NCBI RefSeq assembly: GCF_028682635.1
Contig: NZ_JANHLK010000041.1
Coordinates: forward strand, 1 to 40,825
From: Pseudomonas putida
GTDB lineage: Bacteria > Pseudomonadota > Gammaproteobacteria > Pseudomonadales > Pseudomonadaceae
Direction: 5' to 3'
DNA length: 40,825 nt
Positions 15,790 through 22,617 of this stretch are shown here, in pieces; position 1 is the first letter of the stretch; each line of letters begins with the position of its first letter. A program made the position numbers and the translations under genes. The notes under the pieces are model-generated. The model saw nothing but the letters and a program-made list of their open reading frames with translations. It did no database searches and was not told the DNA's origin.

Positions 15790-15912
15790 TCAAACCGGGA
15801 AGGCCGCCGCTTAAAGTCGTCTCCAGGCCTCAAGCCGAGAAATACGGGATCAGTGACGTGACATGGCGTGAGACAGCCACCTTGAGCTGGACAGAGGTGG
15901 CCACTTGATGAG
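15790..15912 (+). pseudogene. 3' half of a DUF6555-like gene, duplicated and truncated
   Basis: From 15790 the sequence follows the 3' half of the gene at 1626-1877 with only scattered, mostly synonymous differences. The frame encodes KPGRPPLKVVSRPQ, then AEKYGISDVTWRETATLSW and TEVAT before the stop at 15906-15908. The match begins abruptly at CAAACCGGGAAGG and ends just past the stop (TGATGAGCC). The first half of the gene and any start codon are missing, and an in-frame stop lies at 15762. It is therefore a fragment, not a working gene. Confidence 0.85.
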
Positions 15913-15950
15913 CCTGAAAGCCTGCATAGGGCCAAAAGCCCCCTCCACCC

Positions 15951-16871
15951 TCAACCCCGTCCATCCACCGGCGCATGCTCGGCCATCAATTCCATCACCC
16001 AGTCGATGAATACCCGCACCTTGGCGCTGACATGGCGATTGGGCGGGAATGCCAGGTACATCGGCATCGGTGCCATGTGCCAGTCCTCAAACAGTGGCAG
16101 CAGCTCGCCGCTGACCACGTGCGGTTTGGCCATGTACTGCGGTAGCCAGAGCATGCCCAGACCCGCCAGACCTGCGGCGAGGTAGGCATTGCCGTCGTCG
16201 ACCGTCAGCTGCGGGCGGCCCTGGGCCTCGATGCGTTCCTCGCCCCGCTGCATCGCGTAGGGCAAGGCTTTGCCTGTACGAAACCAGAGAAAGCCGACGG
16301 TACTGTGCCCGCCCTCCTCCAGCTCACGTGGGTGCGTCGGCGTACCGCAGCGCTGCAGGTAGCCCGGCGCGGCATAGATACCGAGTTGCAGGTCGCCCAC
16401 ATGCCTTGCCACCAGGGACTGATCGGTGATCTCGCCGCCACGCAACACGCAGTCGACGTTTTCGCCGATGATGTCGACGATTCGATCGCTCACGCCCACG
16501 GTCAGCTGGATTTCCGGGTAGCGTGCAAAGAACCCGGGCAAGGCAGGTATCAGCAGCATTCGCGCCAGCGGACTGGGCACATCCACCCGCAGCCGTCCGC
16601 GCGGTGTCATCGACGCGCTGGACAGGCTGGTCTCGGCGTCGTCCATATCGGCCAGCAGCCGGGTGACGCGCTCGTAGTAGGCCGCGCCATCGGCGGTGAC
16701 GTTGACCTTGCGTGTGGTGCGGTTGAGCAGGCGCACGCGCAGCCGCGCTTCCAGTTGCTGGACGAGCTGCGTCACGCTGGTCTTGCTCATGTGCAGGGTG
16801 GCTGCCGCCTTGGTGAAGCTGCCGGTTTCCACCACTCGGGCGAAGGCCTGCATCGCATCGAAACGGTCCAT
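15951..16871 (-). CDS. LysR-family regulator, divergent from a RidA gene
   Basis: A 306-aa LysR-type regulator. The N-terminal HTH covers MQAFARVVETGSFTKAAATL and SKTSVTQLVQQLE, followed by the linker helix RLLNRTTRKVNVTADG. The effector domain follows (TPRGRLRVDVPSPLAR, then LPGFFARYPEIQL, CVLRGGEI), typical of the AaeR/DmlR-like subgroup. The start at 16871 has a GTGAGGCG site; an in-frame extension to 16919 is unlikely. It is transcribed away from the RidA-family gene at 17012 across 140 bp, the usual arrangement for a LysR regulator and its target. Confidence 0.92.
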   Translation of the reverse strand: MDRFDAMQAFARVVETGSFTKAAATLHMSKTSVTQLVQQLEARLRVRLLNRTTRKVNVTADGAAYYERVTRLLADMDDAETSLSSASMTPRGRLRVDVPSPLARMLLIPALPGFFARYPEIQLTVGVSDRIVDIIGENVDCVLRGGEITDQSLVARHVGDLQLGIYAAPGYLQRCGTPTHPRELEEGGHSTVGFLWFRTGKALPYAMQRGEERIEAQGRPQLTVDDGNAYLAAGLAGLGMLWLPQYMAKPHVVSGELLPLFEDWHMAPMPMYLAFPPNRHVSAKVRVFIDWVMELMAEHAPVDGRG

Positions 16872-17011
16872 TTCACGCCTCACTCGGGTCTGGATAGTTT
16901 GGATTCTACAAACAGTCATGACCAGAGTTGCTTGTTTATCCAGGTCGGCCGACTTTCTACAGTAGTTCCATCATCAGCAACGGGCCACGATGGCCCCGAA
17001 GGAGCTATGCA

Positions 17012-17407
17012 ATGACCATTGAACGTGATGTCGTTTTCCCGCCTGATCGCCATGCACTGTACGAACTGCACCGCTACTCGCCGGCGATTCGCTCCAACGG
17101 TTTTCTGTTCGTATCCGGTCAGGTCGGCAGCCGCAAGGATGGCTCGGCCGAGCCGGACCTCGCGGCGCAGGTGCGCCTGGCCTTCACCAATCTCAACGCG
17201 ATCCTGGCCGAGGCCGGCAGTAGTTTCGAGGATGTGGTCGACACGACCATCTTCATGGTCGAGCCCGACTCGACATTCGAAACCATCTGGGAAGTAGCGG
17301 CCGAGTACTGGGGCGAAGCGCCCTACCCGACGGCGACCGCTATCGGCGTGACCTGGCTGTCCGGCTTCGACTTCGAGATCAAGGTGATTGCCAAACTACC
17401 GCAATAG
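17012..17407 (+). CDS. RidA (YjgF/YER057c/UK114) family protein
   Basis: A 131-aa protein with the RidA core: SNGFLFVSGQVG, AAQVRLAFTNLNAILAEAGS, VVDTTIFMVEPD, and a final FEIKVIAKLP. Canonical RidA proteins hydrolyse reactive enamine/imine intermediates and have a conserved Arg near the C terminus. Here the expected RCE-type motif is not evident, which suggests a non-archetypal (Rid1-7 type) member with unknown activity. The ATG at 17012 follows AAGGAGC. It is divergent from a LysR gene, its likely regulator, and followed by a convergent MarR gene. Confidence 0.88.
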   Translation: MTIERDVVFPPDRHALYELHRYSPAIRSNGFLFVSGQVGSRKDGSAEPDLAAQVRLAFTNLNAILAEAGSSFEDVVDTTIFMVEPDSTFETIWEVAAEYWGEAPYPTATAIGVTWLSGFDFEIKVIAKLPQ

Positions 17408-17484
17408 ACCCGACTCAGTCCCTCCTCCGATCGCCAAAGGAAACAGTTTGTTTTTTCCAGAGAACGCTATTCGTTCACGCGGAC

Positions 17485-17955
17485 TCAAGCGTCGACTGGA
17501 TCGTAATCGTTCACGTTGGCGACCTGGGCATGCAGGCGGCCCAACAACTCGATCAACGTGTCCACTTCCGAGGCTGAGAGCCCACTGAGCAACCGCCGTT
17601 CGCGTTCCAGTGCAACCTTGAGCACCCGCTCATGCAGCGCTTTGCCACTGTCAGTCAGGCTGACGGTGTAGCGCCGTGCATCCTTGGAATCGACCTGGCT
17701 GCAAATGTGCCCGGCCACTTCCAGCGACTGCAATGAGCGGCTCACCGCACTCTTGTCGAGGCCGATCGTCTGACAGATTCGATTGGCGGTGATGTCGTTT
17801 TCCACGGCGAGCATCGAGAGCATTCGCCACTCGACCACACCGATGCCGAAATGCTTGCGATAGCACTGCGACGCCCCCGAGGAGAGCTTGTTGGACAGGA
17901 AATTCAACAGCGCGGGGACATAACGCGTCAGGTTCAGCTGGGATTCTGCGGACAT
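17485..17955 (-). CDS. MarR-family regulator of the adjacent oxygenase operon
   Basis: A 156-aa MarR-type protein. The winged-helix core includes VVEWRMLSMLAVENDITANR, QTIGLDKSAVSRSLQSLE, and the wing DSKDARRYTVSLTDSGKAL. The start at 17955 is chosen for the AAGGTG site 8 nt upstream; the frame runs 17 codons further without support. It is divergent from the reductase/oxygenase operon, and a near-perfect palindrome sits just upstream of its start. The inferred role is a repressor relieved by an aromatic ligand, as is usual for MarR proteins beside aromatic catabolic genes. Confidence 0.92.
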   Translation of the reverse strand: MSAESQLNLTRYVPALLNFLSNKLSSGASQCYRKHFGIGVVEWRMLSMLAVENDITANRICQTIGLDKSAVSRSLQSLEVAGHICSQVDSKDARRYTVSLTDSGKALHERVLKVALERERRLLSGLSASEVDTLIELLGRLHAQVANVNDYDPVDA

Positions 17956-17990
17956 TGAGCAAACACCTTGGATCGGCGGGTCTTGGAATA

Positions 17991-18010
17991 TTAGTTGACA
18001 CCGCAACTAA
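17991..18010. promoter_or_regulatory. Inverted repeat, likely MarR operator
   Basis: TTAGTTG-N6-CAACTAA is a perfect 7-bp inverted repeat, 36 bp upstream of the MarR start, in the gap shared with the oxygenase operon. It contains TTGACA, a consensus -35 hexamer reading toward the operon, although no good -10 follows at 17 bp. Size and symmetry fit a MarR dimer site (16-20 bp). Confidence 0.65.
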
Positions 18011-18249
18011 ATAATCGGAGGATTTCCCTACCGAACGTCACGGGCGATGATTCGCATGATAGGCCGTCGCCCTGACTCATAAAAATAATTATCAGGTCCT
18101 GGTCATGAACCCCTTCACTCTCATCGCCTTCGCGTTGCCCAAGCAAACGATCGTCCTCCACGCACCAGCGCCCGGCTGACCTGCCTCCCTGGCCAATGCT
18201 CTAACCCAGGTTTTTTTTCAGCAGCCACTTCAGTGTGGAGGGACAAGTC

Positions 18250-19203
18250 ATGCTTCAAGTCAACGTCACCCGCAAAGCAGACGAAGCCGAAGGCATCTGC
18301 AGTTTCGAATTATGTGCCGCGGACGGCAGCACGCTACCGGTGTTCGAAGCCGGTGCCCACATCGACGTTCACATTGCCGACGGCCTCACCCGGCAGTACT
18401 CCTTGTGCAACGATCCGAAGGAGCGCCATCGCTACCTGATCAGCGTGCTCAAGGACCCGAACTCCCGTGGCGGCTCCAAAGCCATGCACGAGCAGGTACG
18501 GTCAGGGCAAACGCTGACCATCAGTGCTCCGCGCAACCTTTTCCCGCTGGAGCACTCAGCCCGCCGACACCTGTTGTTTGGCGGTGGCATCGGCATCACG
18601 CCCATGCTGGCCATGGCCTATGAGCTTTCGCACCAGGGCGCCGATTTCGAGTTGCATTACTGCTTTCGATCCAGCGACCGCGCGGCGTTCGTTGCGCTGC
18701 TGGCGCAGACGCCTTTCGCCGATCGCATCAAGCTTCACGACGACAGCGGCTCGCCCATCCAGAAGCTGGATGCACCCGCCTTGCTCGCCACACCCGACGC
18801 CGGCACCCACCTTTATGTGTGCGGACCGGGCGGTTTCATGAACTACATCCTCGACGCTGTGCAGAACGCGGGCTGGTCGCAGGACCGCGTACACAAAGAG
18901 TTCTTCGCCGCAGAACCTGTCGATCAAAGCGCCAATGCCCCCTTCGAAGTCGAGCTGGCACGCAGCGGCCAGGTTTTTCAGATTCCTGCCGAACGTACGG
19001 TGTTCGAAGTGCTGGACGAGGCCGGCATAACAATCGAGTCATCCTGCGAGCAAGGCGTCTGCGGTACCTGCGTAACCCGGGTTCTGAAGGGCATACCCGA
19101 GCACCGGGACCAGTTTCTGACAGTGGCTGAACAGGCCGCCAACGACCGCTTTACCCCCTGCTGCTCTCGCGCCAGATCATCGCGCCTGGTGCTGGATCTC
19201 TGA
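18250..19203 (+). CDS. Reductase subunit of a Rieske oxygenase (VanB-type, FMN/2Fe-2S)
   Basis: A 317-aa phthalate-dioxygenase-reductase-type protein that passes electrons from NAD(P)H to the partner oxygenase. The N-terminal flavin domain carries RQYSLCND (48-55); the nucleotide-binding domain has LLFGGGIGITPMLAM and YVCGPGGFM; and the C-terminal plant-type ferredoxin has SSCEQGVCGTC with the last ligand in FTPCC. Length and order match VanB. The ATG at 18250 has a GGAGGGAC site. It precedes the oxygenase gene by 33 bp, the reverse of the usual vanA-vanB order, and is divergent from a MarR gene. Substrate unknown; a methoxylated or carboxylated aromatic is likely. Confidence 0.92.
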   Translation: MLQVNVTRKADEAEGICSFELCAADGSTLPVFEAGAHIDVHIADGLTRQYSLCNDPKERHRYLISVLKDPNSRGGSKAMHEQVRSGQTLTISAPRNLFPLEHSARRHLLFGGGIGITPMLAMAYELSHQGADFELHYCFRSSDRAAFVALLAQTPFADRIKLHDDSGSPIQKLDAPALLATPDAGTHLYVCGPGGFMNYILDAVQNAGWSQDRVHKEFFAAEPVDQSANAPFEVELARSGQVFQIPAERTVFEVLDEAGITIESSCEQGVCGTCVTRVLKGIPEHRDQFLTVAEQAANDRFTPCCSRARSSRLVLDL

Positions 19204-19236
19204 ATCGAACAACAACATGAAACCTGGAGAACACCC

Positions 19237-20331
19237 ATGAACATCCAGTCGCTTGCCGAAGAAATTGCAGCGCCGGCCTTGCCTGACTTTCCCCTGAACC
19301 AGTGGTACGTCGCTGCGCTGGGTTGGGAGTTGAAGGACAAACCCGTGGGCCGCACGCTGCTCAACAAGCCTGTCGTGCTGTTTCGCAAACCCAGCGGCGA
19401 GGTCGCCGCGCTGGAAGACCGCTGCTGCCACAGGGCACTGCCATTATCGAGCGGCACACTCGAAGAATCCGGCATTCGTTGCGGCTACCATGGCCTGCTG
19501 TACGATGAACGCGGAAAATGCGTCGAGATCCCTGGCCAGGACAAGATTCCGAGCAAGGCCAAAGTACCCGCCTACCACGTGCGTGAGCAGGACCAGATCG
19601 TCTGGATCTGGTTTGGCAGCGAGTCACAATCGGAGCCGACCTGCGAGCCGCCGACCTACCCTGTCCACAGCAGCGGCAAGTACCTGTTCGACGGCAACGT
19701 TTACCACTACGACGCGCCTTACCAGCTGATTCACGACAACCTGATGGACTTGAGCCATCTGGGTTATGTCCACCTGCGCACCATCGGCGGCAACGCCAGC
19801 ATCCACATGAATGCGCGGATGAGTGTGGAAAGTGAAGGCGATGTGGTGCGGGTCGTGCGCCACATGCCGGACTCCGTTCCACCGCCCACGTACACGGCCG
19901 CCTACCCGTTCAAAGGCACCGTGGACCGCTGGCAGGAAATCGAATTTCACGTCAGCCATCTGCGCATCTGGACCGGAGCGGTAAATGCCGGTACCGAGGA
20001 CCTGGACGACCCCGATCGCGGTGGTTTCCATATGCGCGGATTCCACGGGGTCACACCCGAGACTGCAACCACCAGTCACTACTTCTGGACCATTGCCACC
20101 AACCCCGAAAGCGATCCGGAAGCCATCAAGGCCAAGGTGGTTGAGCAAACGATATTGACCTTCGATGAGGACAAGGTGGTGATCGAAGACCAGTACCGGA
20201 ACATGTGCCGGTTTGGCGTGCGCCCGATGATCGACATCCATGTCGATGCCGGTGCCAATCGCGCCCGCCGCATCATCGAGCAACTGCGCCAATCCACTTC
20301 CAGAAGTACCCAGCGCACGCGTACCGATTAA
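19237..20331 (+). CDS. Rieske non-heme iron oxygenase, VanA-like
   Basis: A 364-aa terminal oxygenase of the vanillate O-demethylase/TsaM group. Rieske cluster ligands are Cys63-x-His65 and Cys82-x2-His85 (CCHRA...RCGYHG). The mononuclear iron motif DLSHLGYVH gives Asp171, His174 and His179. The family C-terminal pattern (DEDKVVIEDQYRNM) is intact. It pairs with the reductase encoded just upstream. Such enzymes demethylate or hydroxylate aromatic acids; vanillate itself is possible, but in pseudomonads vanAB is usually ordered oxygenase first and controlled by a GntR-type VanR, so another substrate is likely. Confidence 0.92.
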   Translation: MNIQSLAEEIAAPALPDFPLNQWYVAALGWELKDKPVGRTLLNKPVVLFRKPSGEVAALEDRCCHRALPLSSGTLEESGIRCGYHGLLYDERGKCVEIPGQDKIPSKAKVPAYHVREQDQIVWIWFGSESQSEPTCEPPTYPVHSSGKYLFDGNVYHYDAPYQLIHDNLMDLSHLGYVHLRTIGGNASIHMNARMSVESEGDVVRVVRHMPDSVPPPTYTAAYPFKGTVDRWQEIEFHVSHLRIWTGAVNAGTEDLDDPDRGGFHMRGFHGVTPETATTSHYFWTIATNPESDPEAIKAKVVEQTILTFDEDKVVIEDQYRNMCRFGVRPMIDIHVDAGANRARRIIEQLRQSTSRSTQRTRTD

Positions 20332-20397
20332 GAGTGCGTGCGCATTTTCCGGGCCCTTGCATGCTCCACTGACCCACAAAAACAAGAAGGTATCGAC

Positions 20398-20493
20398 ATG
20401 TACTCACTGCAATCCCTGCTTTGGCGGGGTGGTTTCGGCTGCCCGTCGTTCATACCCACTGTCTATCCACAGCTTCGGAGCCTGACGCCATGA
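20398..20493 (+). CDS. Possible 31-codon ORF coupled to the transporter start
   Basis: A short frame, MYSLQSLLWR continuing to ...RSLTP, with a good AAGAAGG ribosome site. Its stop overlaps the original ATG of the transporter (ATGA at 20490-20493), the arrangement used for translational coupling. No family is recognised. It could be a coupling peptide or chance. Confidence 0.35.
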   Translation: MYSLQSLLWRGGFGCPSFIPTVYPQLRSLTP

Positions 20494-21730
20494 GCCAGTC
20501 GATAGGGCAACAGCTGGACGAAAACCCATGGTCAGCTTCCAGTGGGGCGTGATTGCGCTCTGCTTTCTGATCAACATGCTCGATGGCTTCGATGTATTGG
20601 TGATGGCGTTCACCGCCGCTTCCATTTCCGCCGACTGGGGCCTGAGCGGCACTCACCTCGGCTACCTGCTCAGCGCCGGGCTGGTCGGCATGGCGATTGG
20701 CTCGCTGTTTATCGCGCCCTGGGCCGACCGCATCGGGCGACGGCCGCTGATCCTGCTGTGTGTCGGCATTGCCGGGCTGGGCATGCTGGCGTCATCCAGG
20801 GCGACCTCACCGGAAATGCTCGCCGTATTGCGCCTGATCACCGGACTTGGCATCGGTGGCATCCTGGCCAGCAGCTACGTCATCGCCGGGGAGTACGCCA
20901 ACAAGAAGTGGCGCAGCCTGGCCATCAGCCTGCAATCCACGGCCTATGCACTGGGCGCCACGATCGGCGGCCTCATCGCGGCGCAGATCATCCCGTCCCT
21001 GGGCTGGCGTTCGGTGTTCTTTTACGGTGGCGTAGCGACGCTGCTGACCCTGCCCATCCTTGCATTCTGGTTGCCCGAGTCACTGGCTTTCCTGCTGTCT
21101 CGCCAACCCCGGCGTGCGCTGGAACGTATCAATATCCTGCTCAAACGCGTGGCGATCACCTCGCTCGAGCGTTTGCCCGAGGTGTTGCAGGACGCCAGGA
21201 AACCGCTACGGGCGACCTTTGCAGAACTGTTCTCGCCAGCCCTGCTGCGCTCGACCTTGCTCGTCTGGTGCGCCTTCTTCCTGGTGATGTTCGGCTTCTA
21301 CTTCGTCATGAGCTGGACGCCGAGGCTGCTGGTGTCGGCCGGCCTGTCGAATACGCAGGGAATCACTGGCGGCGTGCTGCTCAACGTCGGCGGCATTCTC
21401 GGCACTTCGCTGATCGGCCTGCTGGCGGCACGCTTTCGTCTGTCCCGGGTACTGATGGCTTACCTGGTGATCAACGCGGTACTGCTGGCAATCTTCGTGA
21501 AATTCACCACCCACCTGAACCTGGCCTTCGCCCTGGTCCTGCTGATCGGCATCTTTGTGAACGGCTGCGTCGCCGGGCTCTATGCCCTGACCCCAAGCAT
21601 CTACAGCGCCACCCAGCGCGTCACCGGCCTGGGTACCAGTGCGTATTCGGCCGCCCGTGAGTGGGCCAACAAACCTGTGAGCTGGCTCGCCAGCGAAGAG
21701 GCCGGCACAGCTAACATCTCCTTCATCTGA
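20490..21730 (+). pseudogene. MFS aromatic-acid transporter (AAHS type), frameshifted and 3'-truncated
   Basis: The expected start at 20490 (GGAG site, MSQSIGQQLDENP) leads to a stop at 20550-20552. One missing base in the AAAACCC run near 20521-20527 shifts the frame; adding it would continue DENPMVSFQWGVIALC, as in PcaK-like proteins. From 20528 an open frame encodes the transporter, with GFDVLVMAFTAAS, the loop-2 motif APWADRIGRRP and about ten membrane helices. After VTGLGT (near 21640) it leaves the family pattern, and its last 20 or so residues (VSWLASEEAGTANISFI) are translated REP-array DNA. The usual last two helices (about 50-60 residues) are missing. It lies behind the Rieske oxygenase genes and presumably once imported their substrate; function is now doubtful. 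Confidence 0.8.
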
Positions 21731-22434
21731 CACACCGCCTTCGCCGGCAAGCCGGCTCCTACAGGGGATCACCGCCAGACGCAATTCCCGGCAACACCCG
21801 ACAAAACTGTAGGAGCTGGCTTGCCAGCGAAGAGGCCGGCACAGCCAACATCTCCTTCATCTGACACACCGCCTTCGCCGGCAAGCCGGCTCCTACAAGG
21901 GATCACCGCCAGACGCGATTCCCGGCAACACCCGACAAAACTGTAGGAGCTGGCTTGCCAGCGAAGAGGCCGGCACAGCCAACATCTCCATCGCCTGACA
22001 CACCGCCTTCGCCGGCAAGCCGGCTCCTACAGGGATCACCGCCAGTCGCAATTCCCGGCAACACCCGACAAACCTGTAGGAGCTGGCTTGCCAGCGAAGA
22101 GGCCGGCACAGCCAACATCTCCTTCATCTGACACACCGCCTTCGCCGGCAAGCCGGCTCCTACAAGGGATCACCGCCAGACGCAAATCCCGGCAACACCC
22201 GACAACCTGTAGGAGCTGGCTTGCCAGCGAAGAGGCCGGCACAGCTAACATCTCCTTCATCTGACACACCGCCTTCGCCGGCAAGCCGGCTCCTACAAGG
22301 GATCAGCGCCAGATGCGATTCCCGGCAACACCCGACAAAACTGTAGGCGCTGGCTGCCAGCGATAGCGCCGGCACAGCTAACATCTCCATCGCCTGACCC
22401 ACCACCATCGCCGGCAAGCCGGCTCCTACAGATG
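21676..22434. repeat. Array of six tandem ~133-bp REP-pair (BIME-like) units
   Basis: Units begin at about 21676, 21809, 21943, 22076, 22209 and 22343 (spacing 133-134 bp). Each has GTAGGAGCTGGCTTGCCAGC, a short spacer with AACATCTCC, and the inverted partner CGCCGGCAAGCCGGCTCCTA, followed by a ~45-bp linker with ATTCCCGGCAACACCCGACA. The first unit is partly inside the transporter frame and the last is the most diverged. Single-base differences between units suggest stepwise amplification. REP pairs of this kind can bind gyrase, IHF or Pol I and can act as transcript ends; those roles are family knowledge, not shown here. Confidence 0.92.
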
Positions 22435-22463
22435 TGTGCACCTGCCCCTGCAGCTACTTGACT

Positions 22464-22562
22464 CCTGACGAAAGCGAGCAAGTCGGCGTTGGTGGTCGGC
22501 ATACCGTGGGGGGTAGCCCGAGTAGGTTTTAAGCGTGCCGTTTTGCACCAGCTTGGCTGACC
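22464..22562 (-). pseudogene. Decayed 3' end of a haloperoxidase-like hydrolase gene
   Basis: This stretch matches positions 36-145 of the window, the last 35 or so codons of the hydrolase gene at 29-859. It has lost 15 bp (the codons for ADAIN), and one extra G in the GGGGGG run breaks the frame. Both copies are followed on the minus strand by the same REP edge (CCGGCTCCTACAGATGTGTG), at 22418-22437 here. No upstream part of the gene is present. Confidence 0.8.
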
Positions 22563-22572
22563 GTCAGGAAAA

Positions 22573-22610
22573 GTGTCTGCCCTCATGCATCCGTACGGGT
22601 GCATGAGGGC
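22573..22610 (-). terminator. Terminator at the end of the 11-gene leftward operon
   Basis: An almost perfect 32-bp inverted repeat (GCCCTCATGCA ... TGCATGAGGGC, 22579-22610) lies 7 nt past the arylsulfatase stop codon. On the minus strand it is followed within a few bases by TTTT. It is the only strong hairpin found at the end of the long leftward gene run. Confidence 0.75.
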
Positions 22611-22617
22611 AACCCGG

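Noticed and set aside
18105..18179. 24-residue frame in the leader of the oxygenase operon
   Set aside because: No clear ribosome site and no sign of attenuation structure; treated as noise.
21676..22434. Tandem repeats considered as a CRISPR array
   Set aside because: Units are 133 bp, nearly identical throughout, with internal inverted REP pairs and no unique spacers or cas genes.
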